NCBI GenBank assembly: GCA_963682055.1
Contig: OY821745.1
Location: forward strand, 27,711,342 to 27,775,341
DNA from: Primula veris
Lineage: Eukaryota > Streptophyta > Magnoliopsida > Ericales > Primulaceae
Length of the DNA stretch: 64,000 bases
Reading direction: 5' to 3'
Shown here: positions 22,191 to 34,594 of the stretch, one piece after another
Position numbering within the stretch: the stretch's first letter is position 1
How the letters are laid out: each line of letters begins with the position of its first letter
Translations under genes and position numbers: made by a program
The notes under the pieces: model-generated
What the model was told of the DNA's origin: nothing
What the model saw: the letters and a program-made list of their open reading frames with translations, nothing else
Databases searched by the model: none

Positions 22191-23215
22191 TGTTGGAAAA
22201 ACCATGTTTAACATGGTAATTTCAGAATGGTCGCGAGACCATTTTTGAGTCAAGATTTCAAGTGACAGCCGTTGTCTTTTGCCACCATACTCAAAACGGT
22301 TGAGTAAATGGTATGACAAGGTTCGTAACGGTATGTCGCATGAACTATTCGGAGAATGGGAGTGAATGAAAATTGGCGTTAAAAATTGGGGTTGAGAAAG
22401 AGGAAAACTCTTAATGCTGGAAAATTGGTTTAATAAGGATAACTCATTGGAAATTGTCCCACATTGGAAAATGAAGAGTCACTTTTACAATATATATACA
22501 AAGCTATCCCTTATGGATATTAAGTAGTGTGTCCACATACACATGTGTGTATTGTGTACCACACATGTGCTTGCTCGTCGGGAAAAGTGCGCCTGTTCGG
22601 GAAAAGCACGCCTGTTTGGAAAAATCTTCCAGCAAAGCTGTAACTGTTGCAATAAATATGAATTCATTGCAAAATTAATACTGCAACTTTACAGTAGTAA
22701 AGTGACTTTAATGGCGTAAAGTGACTTTAATGGCCGAGATACTCAACAAGCCTATAAATAGGCAGACCCCCCACAGGTCAAACAATATTCTGAAATTTCA
22801 ATTTCTTATTCTTAGCTGTAACATTTAAATTCTGTTTTACATTTTTGTAATTTATTTAAAGTACTGTTTCAATTCTGTAATTAGATTAGTTTCATTTCAG
22901 TCCTTTAATTTATTTACAGAAACAGTCCAGCAGTTTAGTAATTATACTATTCTGTCTGGCAGTTTCTTTTAATTAACAAACAGTCCAGCAGTTTAGTTTT
23001 ATACTATTCTGTATGACAGTTTTGTTTAATTACAAACCAGTCCAGCAGTTTAATAACTTATATTATTCTGTCTATAATTTTTTATTAACTGCTTTTACAT
23101 TCTGTAAGTGTCGGAATTTGTAATAGAGTCACATTCCATTATAGAAATAAAATTGTTTATTTATTTTTAGTCATTGCACTTTAAAATATTACTTTTACGT
23201 ACACGAAAACCAACA
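22191..23215 (+). mobile_element. Lone LTR related to element 2
   Basis: It begins TGTTGGAAAAAC and ends GAAAACCAACA, and its first 200 bases align with the element 2 LTR (shared ...TTCGTAACGGTATxTC, CTATTCGGAGAATGG). A TATA-like CCTATAAATAGGCAG lies near 22,750, and degenerate CAGTCCAGCAGTTT units near 22,925-23,050. It lacks the G-rich array: at the equivalent place (about 22,575-22,615) there is ordinary sequence. The flanks AAGAT and TATAT do not match, so it is not a clean solo LTR. Confidence 0.85.
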
Positions 23216-23660
23216 TATATAGCTTATAAAGGGTTGGTTGGAACTTGGAAGGAAAGAGGCAAGGAAGGAAGAGGGAAAGTATTATAGGTTTCCGTCACCA
23301 AGTTGCTCGGCCTTGTCATATCACGAGTTCACGACACTACGATTCTAAAGTTATAGAAAAAGAAAAAACCTCCCCCACACACATTGTTGCACATAAAAGA
23401 AAAATCTATATAATTACATAATTTATAAATTGACGAGTAATGTCATGTCCTATTATTTAAATTTTTATCGTTTTGTTATGTAGCTGTACGCTCATACCCA
23501 GATCTCTGCATCATAGGTTGCAGGCAATTGCCTGGAATATATTATTTCTCAATAATACGTATTTCTAATAGAGAATATACATATGTCCGAACCCTTAGTC
23601 AATCACAAGTTCACAACCTTTTTGCTTTGTAATTCAGACCAATATACACGTGTACTTAAT
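23216..23660. repeat. Remnant of BAP upstream DNA (paralogue of about 13,330-13,840 and 16,735-16,800)
   Basis: TATAAAGGGTTGGTTGGAA... followed by GGTTTCCGTCACCAAGTT matches the region upstream of the BAP genes. Later CATCATAGGTTGCAGGCAAT and TGTCCGAACCCTTxGTCAAT match 13,650 and 13,745. No BAP coding sequence is present, so this is a relic of a further block copy, with the lone LTR at its edge. Confidence 0.65.
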
Positions 23661-25548
23661 TTGAATTAGTTGTGAAGAATGCTTATGATGAAGGCAGTGG
23701 CATGAAGTAATCCGAGTTCTTGAAAAGTTACCAATTTGTTCCATGTCTTCATGAAATTTTTAGATAATTTAGCAAATAAGCGAGGATTAGCAAGCGGACT
23801 GAATTTAAATATCATATATCAAGTTTGGTGTGATAAAACGGAGAGAACCAGAAAATAGGAGTGAGAATCCACTTGATTAGATTTTGGTGAATAATACATC
23901 GCAAATTGCAGAAAAATCGCAACCCACTATCCTGGAAAGAAAGGAACTAATGTTCGACAAGAGAAAAATTAAAGAGTGCCCGTATTTATAAAAAATAGTG
24001 AATATTCATTGTAACAGAATTTATGACAGCAAAATTGGCCATCTATATCCACTTATATGAGAGTTTTTAGATAACACATTTTTTCTTGATGTACATTCTC
24101 TTTTTATGAAAGATGCGGAACATATCAACTTAAGATTCAAGAATAAGAAGATGCAAAGTTTTAATTTAAAGATATGGAGAGAACTAGGATATATAGATTA
24201 GAGATATAGAGAGGAGTAACTAGTTGAGGATTCTATTCTTTACATCAAGGCAAACAAGAATTGAACGCACCAAGACTTTAAATTTCGTAACCTAATTAAG
24301 ATAATCCTGCGGGCTAATAAGAAGTACCAGCCTTTTATCAATAAAATTAAAATAAATAATTAAACTATATAAGTGCGTATATAAATCATAAATAAGTACT
24401 CCGCTAGGTGCTCGCCCTATGTCCAGACATTTTTGTCTTAAGCTGAGAAATCCTAAAACATGTGAAAACTGGTAATGAGGATCAAACAGCTCTCAACCCA
24501 AAATCGAACGAAGAATGAAAAGATTTTGATCTTATAGCCAAATGTCTTAAACTTATTGTATTTATCCTATGATCGCTAGTTATATACTTTGTCCAAATCG
24601 CCTAGACTCCTACGGAACCAGCATAAGTAATGTTCAAATAAAGTTACTATTGTTTATAAAAATATTAGTTTCTAATCAAAATCCAGTTTTAATTTGTCTG
24701 TATGGATTTAGTAGGTAAATCTCACAGCCTCTAGAAGTCCTGGCCTCATATATTGGGAAGATTCTTCTTGGCCAACAATTCCAAAACTGAAAACAGTTTT
24801 ATACAGTCACTTTGAGACATATTTATACGAGTCTACAACTGAAACTAATGGCAACAACCAACGGTTAGGGAAGATATCCATGGCCAACTGCAACAACACC
24901 CAGTTATCAGCAACTATTTTCCTTCCAATACTTTTTTATTTTTGATATGTTCACGAAAATGGCACAAGGTTTATCAGGCTACTATTCTAGATATGCTTTA
25001 ATAGATGTGGATCTTTCCAAGGTTCGTGTTTCCAAAATTGTGAATTTACAACCTGTCGGTATACATGAGTACATGACCAACCTACACTTATTGTAAGACT
25101 TCAACTTCCAAGTATTAAATTGGTCATGTTAATTATCAGTCTGCCATCTTTCAGATTTTGTATCCCAAGATAAGGCACGCTAAACTGTAAGTTCACACTT
25201 GTATACATTATGTACTATATATGTACGTAGTAACTATCGTAATAAGTGATCTTGAAATACATTATGAATTTTGATGAGTCAGTAATGAATTTCACCTATT
25301 GGTATTCATGATTTCAGTGTCCAATATTAAGTAAAGGAAAAATGCACAATCGTGACTGAAGTTTTTGTTAAACAACTTGTCCAGATCAAGGAAGGCAATA
25401 ATACAACAATCTTTAGATGGTTTTGAGCCGGACTATAAACCATAAAAACTAATAATATTGGCTTGGACAATGTGTCGGATATTCTAAACTAGTTAGTTTA
25501 AATTCTCGGTCTAAACTTCACAAGAGTAAAGACCAAGGGCGGCCATAG
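23661..25548. other. Non-coding stretch, possibly intron or upstream DNA of the interrupted gene
   Basis: No supported exon or repeat. It lies directly before the open exon frame at 25,549. Confidence 0.45.
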
Positions 25549-25773
25549 TCTTCGACTACAAAGCTGTCAATTGATGTGAGACTGGGAAAAGAAAAGGTTA
25601 AAGGAAAAGAGATAGCAATATCTAGTGTTTGGGTGGCCAAGAAAAAATATCCTATTGACTCAAACAAGAGCAAAGAAGCGCATCACTCTCCGATTATCCC
25701 TAGCGTGACCGGAGCACGAGTTCAAGTGAAAGGTGGTACTCCTACCTCTTCAACGAATTGCAACAAAAAAATT
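25549..25773 (+). pseudogene. 5' side of the host exon interrupted by element 1 (copy B)
   Basis: The frame is open from a possible 3' splice site (CATAG at 25,544-25,548) to the 5' LTR. It encodes a Lys/Ser-rich sequence including VRLGKEKVKGKEIA, SSVWVAKKKYPID and IPSVTGARVQVKGG, and ends in Asn-Lys-Lys in an A7 run. It pairs with 35,812-35,963 on the other side of the element (KPAEKLKGFKEARS... to a stop). Not recognised as a known family. The intron call is weak because the pyrimidine tract is poor. Confidence 0.5.
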
Positions 25774-26990
25774 TGTTAGGACCAGATTTCTGGTCTAAAT
25801 ACTTATTGTTGTCTATTGGTTTGAACTAAATAATCCTACTTGTTTGTTAAGAACTTAGATAGCTTTTTGGTTTCAAGTAATGTTGCAACCTCAGTTACAA
25901 CCAACTAAGACAGCGTTGTTGGTTTCAAGTAATGTTGCAACCTCAGTTACAACCAACTAAGACAGTGTTGTTGGTTTCAAGTAATGTTGCAACCTCAGTT
26001 GCAACCACAGTTCCAACCTGCTGTTCTGCAGGATTCTGTCTAGTTCTGTAATTCTGCATTACTATTCTTTAATGATAATTATTTCTTGTAAAATATGCAG
26101 GATATATTCTCATATGCTCTTAAAGGTTTAGTTCGTTTATATTGAGAATATTAAAGTGATAAGAAAGATGTTTTCTAAAAGTAATAAGGAGATTAGTTTT
26201 AAAAGATATGTTTACTTTAAACTAGCCAATCTATATCTCTATTCTTATGCAAATCTTTATCACTTGGTTCAATTTTTGTTCTTTATCAAAATCACTATGA
26301 TACGTTTAAGATTGAATGAAATATGGAGTTAATGTTTAATATATCTATGTAGAAAGATTTTATCTCTAAAAGATACTATCTTATATGTTCCTTATTTGAG
26401 GAATAGATTATCTCCTATTTCCAAGCTAATTATCAACAACTAATATCTTATGAATATTGAGGTCAATCCTAAGCTGAATCATCTTGTGCTATATGGAAAT
26501 ATTGAAGCCAATCAAAAGAGTCAAAACAATCATAAAAGATCTTGAAGAAAGAAGATTGATTTTACTTGAATAAATAGTTAATAACTTAGCTTGTAAAAAG
26601 TGTGTGTTCTAAATTATAAAGAACTCATTCTTGAGAGAATACATAGTGAGCTTTAAAAGAAAACAATGGTGGGATACCATTGATTTATAATTGATAGTTA
26701 TAAATTAAAAGCAATATAGAGATAGGCAGAAAAACCTAGAGGGAGTCTGAGTGTTTTTCAATAAGACTTGAATCCTATATTGTAAGCTTTTATAATATCA
26801 TAATATGGGTAAGTGCCCCGGAGACGTAGCGTAGTTGGGTGAACTCCGTTGTTAAATGTACGTGTGGTTTATTTCAAGTATATTTAAATAAACTGTTTTG
26901 TCCATTAATACACTTGGTTTCAACTGTGGTTGCAACATCACTTGGAACCTAACTGCAAAACTGCAACTAGAACAGCGGATATGAATTTCA
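25774..26990 (+). repeat. 5' LTR of element 1 (copy B)
   Basis: TGTTAGGACC...ATGAATTTCA, 1,217 bp. Three GTTGCAACCTCAGTT-containing direct repeats lie at about 25,868-26,022. Confidence 0.93.
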
Positions 26991-26992
26991 AT

Positions 26993-27004
26993 TGGTATCA
27001 GAGC
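26993..27004 (+). other. Primer-binding site (initiator Met tRNA)
   Basis: TGGTATCAGAGC starts two bases after the 5' LTR. It is complementary to the 3' end of plant initiator methionine tRNA, the usual Copia primer. Confidence 0.92.
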
Positions 27005-27049
27005 TTCACACTATATCTTACTTAGTGTGGATCCTGTGTTCTGGTAAAG

Positions 27050-30000
27050 ATGGTCTTAATGAGGGAAGGAAACACATTCAACAAACCACCATTACTTGAA
27101 GGAGGAGTTAACTATGGAGTGTGGAAAATTAGAATGAGATCTTTCATCAAACAGCAAAATGAACAAGCATGAAAGACTGTGTTGTATGGTTGGGAGCTTC
27201 CAACTGCCATTGATGGTGAAGGTGAACTGGTTTATGTAACTGAAGACAGATGGTCTGCTGACGAGGACAGAAAATCAAGTGCAAACTCCACATCAATAAA
27301 CTTGATCTTTGCTGGTGTAACTCTCAGTGTGTTCAGGTATATCTCTCATTGTGAAACTGCCAAAGAGGCATGGGACATTTTACAAGTAACTTTTGAAGGA
27401 ACTGTTAAAGTAAAAATTTTTAAACTCCAACAGTTAACCACTCAATTTGAAAACTTAAGAATGGAGGAAGATGAAACAATTGAACATTTTAATGGTAGAA
27501 TTTGTCACATTGCCCATCAAACTGGAACCTTAGGTGAAAAATACAGTGATGCTAAACTTGTTAAGAAAACGCTAAGGTCACTTCCAGAAAGGTTTGAAAT
27601 TAAGGTTACTGCTATTGAGGAATCAACAGACTTAGATAATTTAAAACTTGAAGAAATTATAGGAAATCTAAGCACTCATGAGCTAAAATTCTTTAAACAA
27701 AAGAAACCAGAAAAAGGTATTGCTTTTCAGGCTAAGAAATCTGAATCTAAGGTCTGTGAGAAAATGAGTGATGAAGAACAGCTTGCTTTCTTTGCTAAAA
27801 AGGTTTATAAAAAGTTTTATAAGAAAAAACAAGATGATACTGGAACATCCAAGAACTTTCAGAAAATGGATAATCAATTCAAGACAGAGTCTAGATTTAA
27901 TAATAATCCTAAAGGAAAGTGGAATCCTAAAGAGAAGGATGACAAAGAATATCAGCCTAGAGAAATTCAATGCAGATAATGTAGAGGTTTTGGTCACATT
28001 TAGTCTGAGTGTGTAAATACTTTAAAAAGGAACAAAAATGCTTATATAACCACTCATAGTGACAGTGATTCTGAGAGCAGCAGTGATGATGAGAATGAAT
28101 CTAACTTTGCTAATTTTATGGGAATAATCACTGAAAAAGAACCTACTTATGAAAGTGACTGTGAGTCTGTTTCAACTAGAGTTACAACTGCTCTTAAGAC
28201 CTATATCAGTGATGAGGAAGAGCCTTCTGATGATAACATTACTCAGCAGTATCTTGTTCTTTATGAAAAATATCAATGTCTGAGTAAGCAATCCTTGATC
28301 ATAAACAAGGTTAATGTTAATCTAAAGGATAAGGTTACTAGTCTCACTGAGCAACTCAACTCTCAACTGGTTGAGCTAACTGAAACCAAAAAGAAAATAA
28401 AACTGCTTAATATTTCTACTTCAGAAAAGTTAGATGACATGTTATCCTATTCTAGAGGCTCTAAAGATAACAGTGGTTTAGGTTACTATGGTTATGAAAA
28501 CACTGGAAAAACTACCTTTGTTAAAGCTCTTGTTAAAGCCGAAACTCATGTTTTTGATAATAAGGTTAGAAGTATAGTTGCAACCACAGTTGCAACCAAG
28601 AAAAAAATAAATAGCTTTGAGGTTAAATCTACCTTTAGGACTAAACTGTGTAACTTCTGTAAAAGACCTAGTCATTCAGAAATCCAGTGTTATTTAAAGA
28701 GGAACAGGAAGTATATTTCTCAAAAAAATTGGTTGGCTTCCTTCAATAAAAAAATGAATTGGGTCTGGCAAGTTAAGAAAAGATCTACCTTAATTGCTAA
28801 TAACAAATCTGTTATCATTTCTTTAAATGCTGTTACTTCTAATGATTGGTATTTTGACAGTGGTTGTTCTAAGCACATGAATACTGCAAGTTTTCTAAAA
28901 AATGTCATTAATCTTACAGGAAACACTGTTGTGTTTGGAGGTGGAGATACAGGTAAAATTATTGGAAAAAGAACCTTAAACAAACCTGGAATGCCTGATA
29001 TTAATGATGTATTTCTTGTAGATGGTCTAAAAGCCAATCTTATTAGCATCAGTCAACTGTGTGACAACAAGATAACTATTAAGTTTAACAAAGATAAGTG
29101 TCTAATTACTGATCTTAATAATGATTTGGTCATGACTGGAGTTAGATCAGCAAACAGCTACTATGTTTTTGAAAAAGCTGAAAAAGAATTGCCTCAGAAT
29201 AGGTGTAATCAAGCTATTACTAACAATGTTAATATTTGGCATAAAAGGCTTGGTCATGTGAATTATAAAACCTTGGATAAGCTTGTTAAAGAAGAATTGA
29301 TAAGAGTTATTCCCAAACTTAGTTCTAAAACTCAAGGTGTGTGTGATGATTGTGCAATAGGCAAACAAACAAAGAGTATTCACAAAAGTACTAGTCAAAT
29401 CTACACTAAGAGAGTCCTAGAACTTCTTCATATTGATTTAATGGGTCCTATGCAAACTGCTAGTATAGGAGGTAAGAAGTACATTTTGGTAGTTGTAGAT
29501 GATTTCTCTAAATATTCTTGGGTAGTGTTTTTAAAGGATAAATCTGAAACTTTTGATCTCTTTAAAACTCTGTGCTTAAAACTGCAACTTAAAAAAGGTT
29601 CCACTAGTGGTAAAATTGCTAGGGTCAGAAGTGATCATGGAACTGAATTTGAAAACAGCAAGTTTAGAGAGTTTTGCAACTCCTTAGGTATAAGTCATGA
29701 GTTTTCTGCTCCAAAAACTCCACAGCAAAATGGCATAGTTGAAAGAAAGAATAGAACTATTCAGGAAATGGCTAGAGTCATGCTTAATTCTAAGAAACTT
29801 GCCAAAAGATTTTGGGCTGAAACTGTTAACACTGCTTGTCATATTGTTAATAGAGTCTATATTACTAAAGGCACTGCCATGACTGCTTATGAAATATGGA
29901 AAGGCAGAAAACCCAATGTCAAGTATTTTCAAGTTTTTGGGTGTGTTTGTTACATTCTTAGAGATAGAGAACATCTTGGAAAATTTGATTCTAAGAGTGA

Positions 30001-31963
30001 TAAGGGGGTCTTTCTTGGTTATGCTCAGAATAGTAGAGCCTTTATAGTCTTTAATCTAAGGACAAACTGTGTTATGGAATCTTATAATGTGATATTTGAT
30101 GACTTAAAAGATGTGGAAGAGACTGCAGGTGATGATGAAGAGTCAGAAATAACAGGAAAAGAAACTGGAAAAATTCAGCAAACAAGCAGTCCAACAGTGG
30201 TTGGAAGTCCAGTTGCAACTGAGGTTGAAACCGAGGTTGAAACCTAGAATACAACTGAGTCTGAAGAAGAAGAAGAAAGTTCTCATATTCAATCTACTAG
30301 AAAGCCTCGCTATGTAAGGACTCAGAAAAATCATTCTCTTGACAATGTCATAGGAGAAGTTACTTCATGTATGAAAACCAGAGGTAAAAGAAATAATGTT
30401 GTTCACTTTGCTTGTTGCATTTCTCAGTTAGAACCTAAGAATATAAAAGAAGCTTTAGAAGATAGTGAATGGATTTTAGCTATGCAAGATGAACTGTCTC
30501 AGTTTGAGAGAAATGATGTATGGACTTTAGTACCCCGACCTTCTAATAAAAATGTTATAGGGACTAAATGGATCTTTAGAAATAAAAGTAATGAAGATGG
30601 AGTCATTATTAGGAATAAAGCCAGGTTGGTAGCTCAGGTTTATACACAAATTAAGGGAATTAACTTTGATGAAACATTTGCTCCTGTAGCTAGAATTGAA
30701 TCTATTAGAATGCTACTCTCTCTTGCATGTCTGTATGATTTTAAATTGTTTCAACTTGACATTAAGAATGCTTTTCTGAATGGTGTGATTAATGAAGAAG
30801 TTTATGTTTGTCAACCTAAGGGATTTGAAGATCCTAAATTCCCTGAACATGTTTATTTACTGAAAAAGTCTTTGTATGGTTTAAAGCAAACTCCTAGAGC
30901 TTGGTATGATAGACTAACCAAGTTCTTAATTGAAAAAGGTTTCAACAGAGGGGGAGTTGATAAAACTCTGTTCACTACGAAAACTACAAAGGATATAATC
31001 ATTGCTCAAATCTATGTTGATGACATTGTGTTTGGTTCCACTTCTGATGATAGGATAGATGAATTCATTTCTGATATGAAAAATGAATTTGAAATGAGTG
31101 GTGGAGGAGAATTAACTTATTTCCTAGGATTGCAAGTTAAACAAAGTGAAAAGGGCATTTTTCTTTGCCAAAGTAAGTATGCTGACAACCTTGTCAAGAA
31201 ATTTGGCTTAAGTGATAGCAAAGAGAAAAGAACTCCTATGAGTACCACTTTAAAACTGTCTAAAAATGATAAATGTAAGAGTGTCTGTCCTAGCTTATAC
31301 AGATCTATGATTGGGAGTCTTCTCTATTTAACTGCTAGTAGACCAGATCTTTGCCTAAGTGTAGGAGTTTGTGCCAGGTATCAGGCAAACCCTTTAGAAC
31401 CTCATCTTCTAGCTGTCAAAATGATTTTAAGGTATGTAAAAGGCACAATTCACATAGGTCTATGGTATTCTAAAGACACAAACCACTTTCTTGTGGGTTA
31501 CTGTGATGCAGACTGGGCTGGTAATATAGATGATAGAAAAAGCACTTCTGGTGGTTGTTTTTATTTTGGGAACATCCTTGTTTCATGGTTTAGTAAAAAG
31601 TCAAACTGCATTTCTTTATCTACTGCTGAGGCAGAATATATTGCAGCTGGAAGTGGATGCACTCAACTTATTTGGATGAAACAAATGTTAAATGATTATA
31701 ATGTTAAACAAGAAATATTAACTTTGTTTTGTAATAACAAAAGTGCTATAGATTTGGCAAAGAATCCAGTTTAACATTCCAGAACTAAACATATTGATCT
31801 AAGGCATCATTTTATTAGAGAACTGGTTGAAGAAAAGAGCTTAATTTTAGAACATGTTTCAACTGAAAGACAATTAGCAGATATTTTCACTAAGCCCCTT
31901 GATACAAACAAGTTTGAATCATTAAGAAGTGATATAGGGGTATGTCACTATAGATCTAATTGA
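27050..31963 (+). pseudogene. gag-pol: gag-pol of SIRE-like element, one frame with five stops (copy B)
   Basis: 1,638 codons in one uninterrupted frame from ATG 27,050 to TGA 31,961-31,963, broken only by stops at 27,170 (TGA), 27,977 (TAA), 28,001 (TAG), 30,245 (TAG) and 31,772 (TAA). Gag covers about codons 1-320. Its CCHC zinc knuckle (C308, C311, H316, C321) contains two of the stops. The protease motif DSG is at 603-605 and the HKRLGH pre-integrase motif at about 731. Integrase D796-D862-E898 gives the expected D,D-35-E spacing. RT has YVDD at 1322-1325, and RNase H follows to the end. The usual VAQGYTQ of RT reads VAQVYTQ here. It normally makes the capsid and the copying and insertion enzymes; this copy cannot make them whole. 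Confidence 0.93.
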
Positions 31964-32892
31964 ATACTCTTGCTAAATATGTCTGTTTTGAGTACCTTCA
32001 ATACATTTTATCTCTAAGGTAAGTCTTAATTGAGCTTTGAAGTTTTTATCTTGAAAAAGCTGCTATTTAGTGTCTCAAAAACAGATGTGAGGTGACTTGT
32101 CTTAAAACCTCTCTGGTAATAGAGTTGCAAGCACAAAGTGCAATTTTCTGATAAGCTGGTTGCAAGCTCAGTTGCAACCCTAGTGTTCCTTCAGTACAGA
32201 ACAAATCTGTGTTTGCATAATAATTGTCATAATGTCTATGATACTAATCATGGTGATCATTTCTAATGAAAAAGCCAAGACAAAGTCTTGTGATTTTTGA
32301 CATCACTTATACTCTTTCCTTGCTGAGGTCACTAATCTAGTTTTTGTGTAGAGAAAAAAATGGATTTGCTCAATATAAGCTCCTAAGATTTGATTTTTAT
32401 TCAAGTTATTCAATGATAAATATATCTTCTTGAGTAAATGGCTAGATTCTTGAATTTTCAAAGTTCTATATCTTATACAACTGCTACATTTTTTTTTTTG
32501 AAACAAGTCAAATTTCCTTCAAAACTTCAACTCTTAAATATTCAAAATTTTGGATAAATCTGTTTACAAGGAATGTTTATCTGAATTATTTGCTGGATTT
32601 ATCTTAAAAAATATATCCTTCTTGATTTCATTGTGTTTCAAATTTTAAATTTCTGTTGCAAAGAAACTTCCTTAATTTTAGCAAAATCTGTTTCAAAATT
32701 GATTTGAGTGTATCTGTTTCTAAGTGTAAAAAGATTTGGCCTTATATGTTATTTATACTAATCTCTTTTACTATCCCAATTCATAAACAAAATCAGAATT
32801 ACTCTCTCTCTCTCTTTCTATTAAAATCCCTAGGTTATCTGTAAAACCCACACAACGAAGTTCTAAGTGCAGTTGCAACTTAGGTTGAAACC
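31964..32892 (+). other. Spacer between pol and second ORF (copy B)
   Basis: Same as 2,265-3,193. Non-coding, with GTTGCAAC-type motifs. Confidence 0.7.
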
Positions 32893-34167
32893 ATGTCTTC
32901 CAACTCTTCTAACAAACCCAATCTCAATTATGAAGATAATAGCACTCTTAAAGACTTTCTGACTCAATCCCAAACCAGTCCAGGCTCTAAAGCCAAGGTA
33001 AGTGAGTCTTCCTCTTCTAAGAAACATAGGTCTAAGAAATGTGCTAGGAGAAACTTAGAGGATGATCCTATCTCTGTTGCTTTTACTTATGATACTAAAT
33101 TCAATGAGGTTGATCCTCGTTTCTGGAATAGAAAAATGTTTAGGAGGTTCCGGTCTTTTGCTAGTAGGGAAATTCACTCTGAAAGGAGACTCAATTTAGC
33201 TAGCTATCAGCACATACAGGTGCATGTTGAGAAATTGCTCACAGATATTGGCTTAGAAAGAACTGTATGCTATCCTGACTCTTATTATCCTGATGTTATT
33301 AAGGAATTTTGTGCTAATTTAAGTAGCATTGTCTTTGAAGAGGGTAATCCTGCCTATGGCAGAGTATTTTTAAGGGGTCTAACTCTAGATTTTACCCCTA
33401 AGTTAATCAATGATTTTTTAAGTTCTCCTAGTCCCTCTGAGAATAGTGTTGATTATGATATGGAGGTTATAGCTCTTGTTCTTACTGGAAAGAATAATAG
33501 ATTTGATGGCACTTCCATCAAGACATCCTCACTGACTCTGTGTGCTGCTGTGCTACACAAAATTGCTAGGTTCAACTTGACTCCTACTAAACAACCCTCT
33601 AGAGTGAACAAAGATATGGCTGTATTTGTTTATAAGATCATGTCCTCATTGCCAATTAACTTTTGCAATCATGTGTTTAATCTCATCAGAGATTTCAGTG
33701 ATTCTAAATCACCCTCCATTCTGCTACCTTTTCCTTTCCTAATCTCTGGGATAATTCTGTCTCAAGCCTGTCAAATATCTGCTACACATCCAATTAGAAT
33801 CTCCTATGAACAGACCACAAACTGTCCTTCTGCCCTATATATTTCTGCAAAACTACTAAAGGAAGGGCATGTCAATGACATCTCTAGGGAAAAAGGAAAA
33901 GAAAAGGAGACATCTAGTGCTCCTTCAATGAAGAAAGGTGTGAGGTGGTATCTTCTAGAAAAACTGGCTTACAATAAAAAAAGAAGAGCTGATCTAGATA
34001 CAGATGACTATCATATCAAGAAGCTACTGGAGAATCTCACAGAAAGTGAAGATGATGGTGACAATGATGATGGCCTCTCAATAAGTAGTGAAGAAGAAGA
34101 TGAAGAAGTTTTCAGAGATACACCTCTAAGGGAAAGAGCACCTCACTCAGACATGGCTCTTGATTAG
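32893..34167 (+). CDS. Additional ORF of the SIRE-like element (copy B)
   Basis: An intact 424-codon frame, the same protein as at 3,194-4,468. It has a basic patch near residues 43-53, a FCANL...RVFLRGLTLDFTPKLI core around residues 135-175, and an acidic C-terminal region near residues 375-410. It is out of frame with pol (shift of 2), so it would need its own message or initiation, not simple readthrough. No membrane segment. Function unknown. Confidence 0.8.
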   Translation: MSSNSSNKPNLNYEDNSTLKDFLTQSQTSPGSKAKVSESSSSKKHRSKKCARRNLEDDPISVAFTYDTKFNEVDPRFWNRKMFRRFRSFASREIHSERRLNLASYQHIQVHVEKLLTDIGLERTVCYPDSYYPDVIKEFCANLSSIVFEEGNPAYGRVFLRGLTLDFTPKLINDFLSSPSPSENSVDYDMEVIALVLTGKNNRFDGTSIKTSSLTLCAAVLHKIARFNLTPTKQPSRVNKDMAVFVYKIMSSLPINFCNHVFNLIRDFSDSKSPSILLPFPFLISGIILSQACQISATHPIRISYEQTTNCPSALYISAKLLKEGHVNDISREKGKEKETSSAPSMKKGVRWYLLEKLAYNKKRRADLDTDDYHIKKLLENLTESEDDGDNDDGLSISSEEEDEEVFRDTPLRERAPHSDMALD

Positions 34168-34582
34168 TTTGTCTGGATTCTGACAAATAGGGGGAGATGA
34201 AGAAGTGAAGAAGTTTATTTTATGATTTGAGTTTCAATTTCATTTTCTGTGTTAAGACTTCATGTTTATGTTTCTAAGTTTCAGTTTCAATGACAATTGA
34301 TGTGTTAAGACTATGTTGTGCCAGTATTTTTTGGCCTTAAAATTCCTGCAATTTCATTCTGAATTGTGCCTGTCTTTAAAATTGAATATGTTCTGAAACT
34401 CTGGTGTATGGATATATATTTTGTGCTTATAAGATGCTTGCTATTCTAACTTGCAGGGGGAGCTTGAATAGTTGTCTTAAAAGCACTGATAAATGATATA
34501 CAGAAAAAGACTGTGTTGAAACTTGTACTTGCAGGTGGATTGATGTTTTTATAAACTTAGATGATTTGTCAAAACCAATGAC
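34168..34582 (+). other. Spacer between second ORF and 3' LTR (copy B)
   Basis: Same as 4,469-4,883. No gene. Confidence 0.6.
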
Positions 34583-34594
34583 AAAGGGGGAGAT
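34583..34594 (+). other. Polypurine tract, element 1 (copy B)
   Basis: AAAGGGGGAGAT abuts the 3' LTR start. Confidence 0.85.
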
